Positions 50,501-60,899 of a DNA stretch of 64,000 bases are shown in pieces. Origin of the DNA: Branchiostoma floridae (lineage: Eukaryota; Chordata; Leptocardii; Amphioxiformes; Branchiostomatidae); NCBI RefSeq assembly GCF_000003815.2, contig NC_049984.1:15115048-15179047 (forward strand). Reading direction: 5' to 3'. Numbering within the stretch: position 1 is the first letter of the stretch; each line of letters begins with the position of its first letter. A model generated the notes under the pieces. The model saw only the letters and a program-made list of their open reading frames with translations, was not told the origin of the DNA and searched no databases. Position numbers and translations under genes: made by a program.

Positions 50501-53500
50501 TAATCAAAGCATAATGCCATGGCACCGGGTGTAGGTAAACAGTCTTTTTTTTGTTGTCGCTTCAAAGGCAGAACAATCCGTTGTTTACTGTAAACAGTTC
50601 TTATCGAGAATGGATAACCTCACAGGAGAGATTGGGTAGTTGATGGAAGCTAGCCCCCTTTAATTGTGACCTGATACGGAAGATGGGGCCATGTCAATGT
50701 GCAGCGTATTCAGACACTGATCTAGATAGAAACGCAATGCCCGACTGCTGACACTCACGGTCCCATTTGCACCGGTGCCCGTCAGGGATGCAGCCCCGGC
50801 CGGGCTCCGAAGAATTTGTCCCGGTGGACTGTTGGATACCTCGGGGTACCTCTCGGTGTTTTCACGAGTAGGTCAATGCGTCAATTTGTTGCCGGGTCAC
50901 GGGTTGATTTTGTTTTTTGTTTGTTTGTTTGAGCCTTTATTTTTTCATGAGAAGCTCAAATCGGCCAGCATTCATTGAGGTCATGAGAGAGGTAAGGGTC
51001 AGATAAAATATAACAGAGATACAGTACAGAGGCCTAATAAATCTATCAACATATATCACTACACATTTATGGTACAAAAGATGTAGTAGGGCGAAAGGTT
51101 TTCGCGGTCATAGTCCGTGTCCGTTCGTTTAACTCCGAGTTAAAAAATCCAGGGTCCAGACCGTGCCCTAAAATAGCCCGGTAGCTGAAGAGTTCCGAAG
51201 TCCCATGTCCGTTAACTACCCAGAAGGCTCATTTTCCAACGGGACCGTTATGCCAAGGTCAGATTTCCAAAACAGGGTCGGTAAGAAATAAAAGTGTATT
51301 TAAGAAATATACGCATATTATCATCATGAGTCATTCATTTCTTTTAAATTTCATGTGCTTTGCTGTTTTTCGGAAATCTGGGAATATAGAAGGTCAACTT
51401 CGATAATGGGCCTCCTAGCGGCCTAGAAACCACCAGTTTTATATCTCGTTAGATTGCAGGGCTAGAAATACCACCTGCATATGCAGGTTAGTGTGGGTAA
51501 AATTGGAGCTGTGCAGGTATTTCTAGTGTCTACCTGCACCTAACATGCACTGGTCCATGTACTGGGTTTTATACATAAATGTCATATGATGTAGGTGTAT
51601 GTGGATTGTTATTAGCTGCATTGAATATTGTCACCTATAAATTATAAAAAGAATAGCAATGGTTCCTGAACAATTTTAGCATGATCCATACTTCCAAAAT
51701 TGAGAAGGTGTAGGTAAAATTTGTCTGGTGCAGGTAATTTTCATTGTTACCTGCACCAGTGCAGGTATGCAGAAAAAAGTATTTCAAGCCCTGGATTGTG
51801 AGATTGTACGTGCGGCGTGAGAACTTTCTCCCAACGTCAGGTGTTTATTCCCTGGCTCTGTTCCGCTGAGTCACAACACAATGTTACAAGCGCATTGATT
51901 GGTGGTGACCTGGAAAGTCGATAGCCGAGTGAGTGAAAGTTGAGCTACGAAACGAACAGTTACGTTTCCCTTTCTAACCTAAACAGTTTCCTTTAACGTG
52001 CACTCGTCTGCATCCAGCGGGAGAAAGTGTGGCATGGTGCTAGCAACCGTCGCGAAGGAAAACGCACGTCATAGAAAATCGATTAATTGAGAGTTGCGAC
52101 ATACCAAGACTTGTACAGGCGACAAAGACTGGGTATGTCTTGTGAAGTTAACAAGGTCGCGGAACTGGCGATACAAAAGGAGCTCAAATAAACGAGTACA
52201 CTTCGCTTGACTACGGGAGTTCTAAATGTCACATTGATGGCTTTTGCTGAATAAGGGGTCAAACGACTTTTGGTTCATTACCTTGGACCTTTCTACCGAA
52301 CAATCACGCTATAGTGAGTGATACTCAGTTGCCATGGTACTGTGTGTTTATATATATAGGGCGTCGTGCGATGCGTGCACTGATGGCACTCGCCAATGTC
52401 GTTTCATCATAGAAACATACTCAAGTACCCTGTTTTACCGTAGATCTCACGAAAATGTCAAATTGAGTGTTTTGTGTCAATGTAGTGAGGGACAAATAGA
52501 ACACTGTGAAAACTGACCTATCATTTTAAGAGCACGGCGACTCAAAAGTACATATCCCACAACTCATATTCAAATCCTTCTTCTACCATCTCAAACAATT
52601 ATCTGTCATGTATAGCCGCGCAAAAAAACAAAACATATACAAGATACATTTTACAATGATAGTTCCTCTCCGCTTAAAATCCAGAAGTCGCCCATGCTGG
52701 GCAATAGTACTGTTTGTTGGCTGCATTTGTCCAGTGTCATGATACCCTGGTGTTTACCAAACAAGTCAAACACTGCACTGACACAGCCAGAGGTTGCATG
52801 GGCTTCTAGGATTAAGTAAATGTACCCCTGTCTTTTTTTGTGTCAGGGAGTCTCGATTAAAAGTGAGGTCATACCATCTCTCGGTTTTAACGTTAGACTT
52901 CTGGACATTTGGAAACTTTTGTATATTATTCAGTTTCTTAATATCAACCCGAAAAGAGAAACGAGAGGGTTGCTGACACGACGCTTTTATTTTTCTGGCG
53001 TAAATTTGATGCCAGACTTATTTAGAATTTTTGAATATGAATCCAGGTATGTTATACGTATTTTACAAACGTAGAGCTGTGTTGGTAAAAATAAGTCTTA
53101 ATATCTAAATTAAATTATATGATGATGATGATGATTTAAATTAAAGGGTGAATCAAAGCAAAAACGAAAAAGGTCAAAGTATGTGAGTATAGTGTAGCTT
53201 TTCGGTTAAGCAAACGCATGGATTTGCCGTTCTTAACGTATATGGTACAAGAATTCTAGACATTTTGGCAGCAGAGGGAAAAGAAATTTAAGAAATTGTC
53301 CAGGAAAACATAACACTTACCGATGGAGAGTAGAACCTTACACAGTACGTAATGTCCTCTGTGGCAGGCCAGGAAAAGGGAAACGAAGGCTCTCTTGGCC
53401 ACAATATTGTGCATGGCGACCGCTTCCCCCTCGCTGAAGTTAGCCTCACTAATGAGTTGTACACCTCCGCTGTAATACGTGTCGTCAATGTTCCCGTTCC

Positions 53501-53831
53501 ATGTGGAGTAGAACAGCCCGTTCCAACTCGTGAAGAGCTGCATACGTAACGTAGCGCCGTTCATGATGCTCATTCCTATTCTCAGCTCGTTCTCGTCCTC
53601 CAAGTCTACATCATTTGTGTAGTGTAGGGTGTAGATCTGGCTGGGAATGCCCGTAACGATCTCGATTCTGGCCTTCAGGTCGTACACGGAGATGCCCGGC
53701 GGGAGGTTGCGGAAGCCCGCGACGTCTTCGTTGGGAAGGCGGACGAAGACGCTGTAGAGCTCCGACGAACTGTCGCGCGACGTCCCGGCACTAGACGTTT
53801 GCGACTGCAGCCTGCCTTCCATCTTGTCCAT
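47505..53831 (-). CDS. ANKUB1: ubiquitin-like and ankyrin-repeat protein (ANKUB1-like) with C-terminal WLxxK repeats
   Basis: Two coding exons, 53321-53831 and 47505-50020, join with a split glycine codon (G|GT) at a GTAAGT donor and TTTTGTACAG acceptor, giving 1008 residues. The ATG at 53831 is preceded in frame by a TAA 12 bp upstream, so it is the first usable start. Residues about 26-99 form a ubiquitin-like fold (PPGISVYDLKARIEIVTGIP...GATLRMQLF) followed by SWNGLFYSTWNG, resembling the second Ubl region of vertebrate ANKUB1. Ankyrin units follow at about 146-171, 181-207 and 209-235; one repeat spans the splice junction. Residues about 250-690 are low-complexity, acidic and Ser-rich. 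From about 700 to the end is a charged helical region with eight motifs of the form (F/Y)xxWLxxK, a pattern I know from CCDC181, a microtubule-associated sperm/cilium protein. Function is inferred only: possibly cytoskeletal or ciliary. The second exon is unusually long and GC-rich compared with its surroundings. Confidence 0.75.
50131..50144. promoter_or_regulatory. near-consensus RFX X-box
   Basis: GTTGCCATGGGTAC resembles the X-box GTTGCCATGGNAAC bound by RFX factors at ciliary genes. It lies about 110 bp inside the intron of the ANKUB1-like gene; a second match (GTTGCCATGGTACT) is at 52328-52341. Position in an intron, not upstream, lowers confidence. Confidence 0.3.
50905..51080 (-). mobile_element. 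LINE-like 3' end fragment (family L3)
   Basis: GTTTTTTGTTTGTTTGTTTG, then GCCTTTATTTTTTCATGA, AGCTCAAATCGGCC, GGTCATGAGAGAGGTAAG and AACAGAGATACAG. Same order as the 46735 copy. Intronic in the ANKUB1-like gene. Confidence 0.55.
51458..51793. mobile_element. hAT-like MITE, family H3, copy 2, 5-bp target duplication
   Basis: The ends CAGGGCTAGAAATAC and GTATTTCAAGCCCTG are flanked by GATTG on both sides. It is about 90% alike by eye to 39895-40238. It lies in the ANKUB1-like intron. Confidence 0.9.
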
Positions 53832-54800
53832 CCTCTGTGTTGTTTAAGGTCAACCTTTACCGTTTAAATGTCCTAGAACTGGGCATCGTCGGCTAAAGTT
53901 GCCTTTCCGTATTCTTCCGCTTGTCCTAGCTTACATGTAGCACTTCAGTATAGCAGAACTGCAGCTCGTGACCGTCAGCGACAAGTCTTCACGCTGGCTC
54001 CATAAGGTTGAAACTGTCGAGGATAAACGGTAAGCAGTGGAGCGGAGAGTTGGCGATTCTTTACGGTGAAACGTGAGCGCGGTTGTAACTACTTTCGTGG
54101 CAGCCCAGGCGTGTAGGGCTGAGAAAACACGCAGGGGACGTGCGATCGCCAACCGCCTGACGTTACCACTGGGAACCCGGGGTCGGTTCTGGAACACGAG
54201 TGTTTGCACAGTCATTTATCAAGAGAAACAGAGACCTTTCACCGCACTCTAACGTTTGCTGTTGCATACGACTACGTGAACCAAAGTCTTAGTCTCCAGA
54301 CGGCTTCATGTTGAATGACGTTCCGTCTTGACACCACACATCGTACCAAAGCAGGTGTCACCGCATTCTCCGCTCCCAATTGGGCTTATAAAACTTATAT
54401 ACCACTCTCGTACTGGTACCCGCAGGTGTCAAAAGGAATGAGCCGGGCGGGCTGAACCAACACCACGTCCGGTGTAAAGAATAGCAGGAGTCTTTGTGCC
54501 CGGCGCTGTTTGTGTATTTACGTGTGCCTTGTTAACCTCGCGTTCGGTGGATGGCTTACCTTGTGCGGCTATTTATTCTCCGGCCTCGCGGCATAGGTGA
54601 GTGGGCAGGTGAGGTTACAGGTGAGGGGTTTGCGTTCCTCCTCAGGTGAACTGGAACCGAGACGGAATTACAGGTGACACCTTACCCCGCACGGCTTAAT
54701 CAAACCAGCACGACATGTAATCCGGCTTCTTGTAAACAACCCTCGTGTCGCGACTAGCAAGGTCGCCTGGAAGAACGGGCCAACACGAGTCAATAGAAGG
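53832..54800 (-). promoter_or_regulatory. upstream region of the ANKUB1-like gene with CAGGTG cluster
   Basis: GC-richer than the surroundings, with no TATA box seen. CAGGTG E-boxes occur at 54355, 54423, 54606, 54618, 54643 and 54671, four of them within 71 bp. CAGGTG is the core bound by Snail/ZEB and E-protein factors. The first exon and start site of the gene are not visible from sequence. Confidence 0.4.
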
Positions 54801-54802
54801 AA

Positions 54803-55112
54803 CGGTTCAGAATGGTTAAGAACGGCTTAGAATGGTTTATAATGTTATAGAACTGTTTAGAATGATTTAGAACGGTTTATAATGGTTTAGAACGGTTTAA
54901 AATCGTTTAGAACGTCTTAGAACTGTTAATAATGGTTTTGAATGGTTTAGAACGGTTTAGAATTGTTTAGAACGGTTTAGAAAAGTGTAGAATTGTTTAG
55001 AACTGTTTAGAATGGTTTAGAACGGTTTAGAATGGTTTAGAACGGTTTAGAATGGTTTAGAGCGATTTAGTATGGTTTAGAATGGTTTAGAACGGTTCAG
55101 AACGGTTTAAAA
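54803..55112. repeat. 10-bp tandem minisatellite, about 30 units
   Basis: Units are GGTTTAGAAC or GGTTTAGAAT. In the best-preserved part (about 54945-55070) C and T types alternate, giving a 20-bp higher-order unit. Edges decay into single-base variants. The repeat matches the helical pitch of DNA, so the same face carries the same bases along about 300 bp. Confidence 0.9.
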
Positions 55113-57384
55113 CTAGGCACGGTATAGAACGTGGACAATCTAAAACTAGGCACGGATTAAAATTCAAGCTCACGATATGTCAAAGTTTGCGATATGTCCC
55201 ATTATTTCACTACAGTTTCTCGGCAATTAGGGAACAGCAGGTGTCTTGCTATAGGCTGCCTTGAGTGTAAACCGGACGCGAATCTGTAGTCTACTACAGT
55301 AGTAGCACTCAGGGAAAGAGCATTGGTTTTACAGATAAAAATAGTGAATGAATGACCCCATATTACCCCAAATAGAACGCTCGTTCTGTTTGAATTACGT
55401 CATATCGGTCATGGTTGTTGCATTCGAAGTGTAGTCTACTACAGTTTCTGTTTACACCCGGTTCGAAGTCTCATAGAACTTACGCTGTAGCGCACTTAAT
55501 TAATAGTAAATTATACTACTAGTATGTAGAATGTGTAATATTTATGATAAAAACATGTCGTTTCGTTATATCGACAATGAATTCCCTCACGTAAGAGATA
55601 TGGGTAGCGCTGCAAAAATCTATATTCCTGATAATATTTGATATACCAATAATAGCTAAACCCGTATATAATACTAAAGTGGTACATTTCACCATGGAAA
55701 AGCGAGAAGAAGCTTAACCTACTTGGTAACGTTAGCTATAGAATACGATAATTGTGCCAAAATGTGTATGCAGTATATGTAAAAATGTCTTTGCTGTGAC
55801 CTACGGTCAGCAAAGGTATGCTAAAATGATATCTACATTCATTATTGTATTAGCATTACCATTCCAGAATATCAAAATATTATGTTTCTGCCTTATCTAG
55901 GCTTCGGGTATCTGACACAAAGAACGTGTGCTTGTGAGAAAACTTCAAACTATAGATGGTGGTGATTTCAATGCCTATACAAATGTTTTCATCTTCTTCT
56001 AGTGTTAGATTTCGATGCATGTGATGGAAATGACGGAATGAGTTTAATACTTGGATCCATTCAGGTGCAATAATTGGTAATTAATATCTGGTACGTTGGA
56101 CTGTACCTAAATGATTTTTATAGATTGGATTATTGATTCAGTCGGTGATACATCGCAGCTACCTCTACACAGTAGAAGATGCTGAATTGTGCATTTTAGA
56201 CACTGTACTTCATATGTAAAATCTAGCTCTAAAAATACAGTTACAAGAAATCTTATTATAGGAATAAAGCAAAAAGAAACAAAACAACTTGTTATTCAAA
56301 GTATAAATAAAGACTGTAACAGTGGATTAAGAGATATGGGAGATGTTTTCAGGTATATGTATTTAAAAGGTGAGTGAAGTATGGGATGGGGCTGTTTTTA
56401 TAGCGGTTAGTTATATACCATAACCGGTACACAGTAGCTGTACACATCCCTAACTGTTGATTAGGTCAAGTGAAGTACAAACAAACTTACCTCTGCCTGG
56501 GAGATGATACGTTGGACTTGCGATGCTTCATGTCCAAACTGTGCGGGATCTTGAGACGTAATAGCAGGATGTTTGACCTAGAGGTCCTGGGTTCGAATCT
56601 CTCGCTTGTTGATATGCTTCCGATCTTGTGCCCTTTGGAAAGGCGCTGGACACGACTTTCCTCACTTCAATCAGGTGAAAATGAGTAGCTACTGCTGTCC
56701 CTTTGATAGGGTCTTAAATGGAGGTCCCGAGTTTGATTCGAGCAACACTTCATACACGTCAAAGAACCCACCACACTTCTCGAAAACAGTAGGTGTCCTT
56801 CCCGATGTGAGTGGATCAAACTTTACAGGTTGGTTTTCCGCGGCCGGTTGACATTTTGAAAATTTGACAGTACACCTGCTATGTTAATCCGTCAAATAAA
56901 GTGATCAGTTTTCCTAATACGTTTTCTGTTGTCTCGTTCTAAGACCTGAGACAGCACATTACTTATACGCTCCTCCTTGAAGCCTTGAAGTGTCTCAATG
57001 TCATTCCTTTGACTAGTGTGGGAAATGTCAATTAAAAATAACTGAAATTGATCAGTTTTCGTATCCTGCTGTCTCGTTCCATTTCACTGTTCTAAGACAG
57101 CAAATAAGTTAAGCTCCTACTTGAAGTATTCAAGTGTCGCAATGTCCATCGTGTGATATATCTCAATAAATAAATGAATAAATGAAATTTATCAGTTTTT
57201 GTATTCTACTGTCTCGCTTCACTGTTCTAAGACAGCGAATCAATTTAAGTTCCCTCTTGCACTGTCTGTCTCAGTGTCAATCCTTCCACTTCTGTAGCAA
57301 ATCTTAATGAATAACTAAAATTGATCAGTTTTTCTATTCCACATTCTGCTATCTCGATTAATACAGCAACTTACTTCACGTTCC
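55113..57384. other. intergenic upstream of the ANKUB1-like gene and downstream of the GPCR
   Basis: AT-rich. 55160-56540 shows no gene. The right part holds an S1 SINE (56545-56835) and a tandem array (56895-57400) that reaches the GPCR stop codon. Confidence 0.6.
56545..56835 (+). mobile_element. SINE S1, most complete copy
   Basis: The tRNA-like head has CCTAGAGGTCCTGGGTTCGA (B box GGTTCGAATCT) and a weak A box. The body has GATCTTGTGCCCTTTGGAAA, GACTTTCCTCACTTCAATC and TTAAATGGAGGTCCCGAGTT. The tail has AAAGAACCCACCACACTTC, GAAAACAGTAGGTGTCC and TTCCCGATGTGAGTGGATC. No clear target duplication. Confidence 0.75.
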
Positions 57385-57405
57385 CTATTGCAGTGTCGTA
57401 TCATC
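56895..57405. repeat. tandem repeat, ~133-147 bp unit, four copies, reaching the GPCR 3' end
   Basis: TGATCAGTTTT starts units at about 56903, 57050, 57190 and 57323. Each continues with a GTCTCGTT-like block, TTCTAAGACAGC, TTAAGTTCC-type sequence and a CAGTGTC / AAGTGTC block. The last unit overlaps the end of the GPCR frame, so its final codons are repeat-derived. Confidence 0.75.
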
Positions 57406-58827
57406 ACCGGTCATTGTTGCACTGGCTTGTACTTCTGAACCGATCTGCCATGCTATCTTCGGACGCGAAGGTGGTGTCTTCAAGGCGAACTGGTCCGTTG
57501 TGTGCCCTACTGTTGTCTCATCGGTCTTGGTGTCCAACATTGGTGATGTAGGGCCGTCTGGCGATTCTGGATACAAGTGCAGTTGTCCTGGAAGGGTTTC
57601 GGTCATATCCTCTACAGAACGTGGTTTTGGTTCAGCATGTACCTCTGCACGTACTGATAGCTGGTATGGTCGCTCGGAAGTGGTCTTACGGCCGCGATGG
57701 TCTGTACAAGGCGCTAGTCCCGGGCCCATGTCTGCCTGTGTTGTCTGCTTTTGTGCTTGGTCGAAAGGTATGTCTGCAGAGGCTTGAGCTTGCGTTGGTT
57801 CTGTGGTTGGCGCGCCTTGCTCAGGACCGGCGATAGCGGCCATCTCCATGTCACGATGCCGCTGTGCCGGTACCGCAGGTGGGGTGTTGGTGGGCAGTCC
57901 ACACAGCTCCCTACAGGCTCGACGGAACTCTCGGAGCCGAAAGCTGTAGACGATGGGGTTGGCCATGGACGACACCGTCAGGAACATGAGGATGCTGACA
58001 TGATCCGCGATCATCATGGCATATTGTGACCTCTGGTCCTTACTGATCACAGCTCGTGCCATAGCCGTCTGGAAAATGGCAGTGGTTAGACATATTGTCC
58101 AAGCAGTAGCGTGCGGCATCATCATTTTGAATGCCTTGGTCTGGAAGATCCACAAGTCCCGGTTCTCATCCCTTTCTTGCTGTCTCTTGGCTTCCTTGAA
58201 GACGCGATAGTAGAGCGTTGGGATGAAGACAGCGGCGAGTAAGACGACAAGGAAGTTAATGTTCCTAAAAATGGCTTACAAGGAGACACTGTTGGCAGGG
58301 TCAATCTCACACGGCAGGCCTTTCTTGGGCAGTCCGCTGAACGCCAGAGGCCCAAGTCCAAAGAGCAGAGAGTATGTCCTTGTAGCAAAGATGCCCACAA
58401 TCACACGTTTTGTGGTGACTTTGTCATGGTAGTGTAGGGGATCACACACAAAGTAGTACAGATCCAAACCCATCATCAGGTACGTACCGGCCATAGATGT
58501 CAGACACGGGGGCGCGACCAGCATTCTAGCCGAGCACCAGAGATGATCCCCGCCGACATCTTGCTGGAAAAGCGCGTAGATACGGAATGGAATCAAGCAA
58601 CCCGTAAAGATGATGTCGTCTACCGCTAGATTACAGCGAAGGTAATTACCTGGCCGCTGTAGATATTCTTTCTTCCAAACCAAGAAAATGAGAAGCAGAC
58701 TGCACCCTACCGACAATACCAGGCTGATGATGAGGTATGTTGTCTGAAGATCGCGAGATGTTGAGCCGAGAGATAAAATATGTTTCGGATCATCTTTTTC
58801 TGACGGATCATCGGTTTCTTCCTCCAT
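57385..58827 (-). pseudogene. rhodopsin-like GPCR, single exon, one in-frame stop in TM5
   Basis: One frame runs from ATG at 58827 to TAG at 57385-57387 and is interrupted only by TAA at 58276-58278 after codon 183. The receptor features continue in the same frame after it. Seen: TM1 (about 29-51), TM2 with LAVDD (67-71), W97-C98 before TM3 and C173 in the second loop (the expected disulfide pair), TM3 ending DLYYFVCDPLHY where the DRY arginine is Leu (122-124), TM4, TM5 split by the stop, TM6 without the CWxP motif, and TM7 with NPIVY followed by a basic helix 8 (RLREFRRACREL). A long Thr/Pro/Gln-rich tail follows. The ligand is unknown; amphioxus has many such lineage-specific receptors. 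Either a pseudogene, a nonsense allele, an assembly error or a readthrough product. The absence of other lesions argues that loss, if real, is recent. Confidence 0.8.
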
Positions 58828-59900
58828 ATTGCTAGCAAAATAGCACGAAAATACGCCGCGTAAACTTGTTAAGAGTGTGCTCCTGTATTGTCAACTGAAC
58901 AGGCAAACGAGGCAGCAGAAGAAGTACTGGCTAATAAAGACAGCCAAATTATTCAGGGATTGACGCGTGATGTATTGGCGAGAAAAAAAAATGTTGTTGA
59001 CGACCTTTGTGTATGAAACTCTCTCTGACGTGGAGGATACTATGCGGGCGATTTTTACATTAAGTTCTTAATCACCGATCCTTTGTATCTACAGCCTCCG
59101 GTGTCGATTTTCGCCCAGAGATTCCACAAATGTGATCCGAGCTCTTGTTGTCACACACAAAGAAAGAAATTTGTAATAACCGCTATGATATTTCAATGAT
59201 AACTTCGTTTTCATCAAGAAGAGGTCAGTGACTTCAACATCTATTAACAAATTCTTGTTATTCACTTCTGACGTGAAGTGGAGAATGCACCTACCAATGA
59301 AAGAAATCTGAAAGGTATAGACATAAAGTTTTCCATCAACAATAGTTTGATTATACTATAGAAAGTAAGTTTTATGCAGACTCCAAATCTAATGCACATG
59401 GTGGGCACTGAAACAAGCTGGGAAAAATAAAAAAATAAAAGCATGCCAACATCATCAAATTAAGAGACCATGAACATATAAAGTGATAAAACAATATAAG
59501 TAAATGACACCGGTTCAAATATTGTATCCTTCAGCAGAGTAGATTTGGCATTTCTCTGGTTAAGAACCTCTACAGAAATCCACCATATCTGCAAAACGGC
59601 AGCTTTTTTAATGAATTAAAAGTCATTGACTGCCAAGAAAGCGTGGCTTCACAACTGTCTTGGTCCAACAAAAACAAAACGGTTTTGCAGCCTGTACGAT
59701 GTGGAAGTGTTTGTTGCCGAGTGTTTTCCAGCCTCAACTCGATGTCAGTGACTCAGCGCTCATGCAGCTGAACAAAAGTCAATTCACTAGGCAAAACGTC
59801 TATTGCGTATCGTGTATAGATCTAGACCGGCAGTAGCATTGCCTCTTTCTTCACTAAATTCATGCTAATATAGTTTACCAGCACAGAGTGCTCCGAAGAT

Positions 59901-60071
59901 AATCTCCAAGCAGATCCTACAATGGCATAAGATAGTACCAAAATGGCCAAGTAGTGTAGTCAGCCAAGAGGTGTACATTTCCCCGGTAGCAAAACACACT
60001 CCTCAGCCGGCTTCGCATCTCTGCCAGCTTTTGATGCTATCTTATGCTACCGTAGGATCTGCTTGGAGATT
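59901..60071. mobile_element. 171-bp inverted-repeat MITE, family M6
   Basis: The left end AATCTCCAAGCAGATCCTAC and the right end GTAGGATCTGCTTGGAGATT are perfect inverted repeats, extended inward by GGCATAAGATAG / CTATCTTATGC. CTCCGAA lies outside both ends (59891-59897, 60073-60079), a likely target duplication. Confidence 0.9.
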
Positions 60072-60494
60072 ACTCCGAAAACACAATCTTGCCGACTGGA
60101 AAAAAAAAGAACACAAGAGCAATGCGCAGGTATGTACAAATGCATACTTACTATTGCTACTTTAAGGCATACTGGATTTTTTCCATTCTGGGTGTGTTTG
60201 CCAGAGGGTTACAAATTTCTTCGTTTTTTTTAGATCAGTCGAAAATCAATGAGCTGATGTTATCCATAAGATTTACTTGCTGCGGCCTGATAATATGGCA
60301 GATGCAACAACCGCTATACACATGGAATATAATGGCAATCATTTCCACCGTATTGATAACGAGCCTGGCATATTTTTGCCTCCCCAAACTATGTGCACCT
60401 GTTTACTAGACGGTTAATTGGGAATTTGCAAACAATTTTGAAATCGTGTATGTGATTACATTGGTGTACATTCAATGTATTATGATAGATATCA

Positions 60495-60540
60495 TATTAA
60501 TGAATTACATTAATGATATCATTAATGTAATTCATTAATA
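60495..60540. repeat. 46-bp perfect palindrome
   Basis: A perfect inverted repeat without spacer, centred on GATATC at 60515-60520, with arms made of ATTAATG and GAATTACATTAATG. It could form a 23-bp cruciform arm. No element boundaries or target duplications are evident. Confidence 0.95.
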
Positions 60541-60594
60541 TTATGCAGGTTGATAGATCTTTTTCTACAGACTTAATGCTATTAATATAGTGGT

Positions 60595-60690
60595 TTTATC
60601 CACTCACATCGGGAAGGTCCCCTACTGTTTTCGAAGTGGTGGGTTCTTTTACGTGTCTGGGGTGTGGCTCTTCCGATATCGTGATAAATT
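60595..60690 (-). mobile_element. SINE S1 tail fragment
   Basis: On the minus strand: AGAGCCACACCCCAGACACG, AAAAGAACCCACCACTTC, GAAAACAGTAGGGGACC and TTCCCGATGTGAGTGGAT, matching the tail at 56750-56835. Confidence 0.6.
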
Positions 60691-60899
60691 GTAGCTTCAC
60701 TTTTGAGAAACTCTATGTCGATGGTACGTCCACTAGTACGTAAAACATGAAAATGTACTTTTGCTCTCCATGATATGTCACTCTAGATCTTGGACAGGAG
60801 TGGCATGCCCTCTAGCGTTTGCTTTGTGAACTGGACCATGTTGTCCAATTATTATATATCCACACTGACCCTCCAATCTATCATTCCCTCTACAAATTT

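Larger units (their letters stand above)
58828..60899. other. intergenic upstream of the GPCR
   Basis: AT-rich with no recognisable gene. Contains a 171-bp inverted-repeat element (59901-60071), a 46-bp perfect palindrome (60495-60540) and an S1 SINE tail (60595-60690). A 106-codon open frame at 60089-60409 (+) matches no family I know. Confidence 0.55.

Noticed and set aside
54803-55112. A CRISPR array
   Set aside because: Units of 10 bp have no spacers and the context is a eukaryotic nuclear genome; it is a minisatellite.
54803-55112. Interstitial telomeric repeats
   Set aside because: The unit contains TTTAG but is 10 bp long and lacks the TTAGGG register.
56545-56620. A tRNA gene downstream of the GPCR
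   Set aside because: The head is joined to the S1 SINE body and tail seen elsewhere in the window; the cloverleaf is incomplete.
60089-60409. A 106-codon open frame with hydrophobic segments
   Set aside because: Its start overlaps the edge of a MITE, it is AT-rich, has no recognisable domain and no clear splice context; likely chance.
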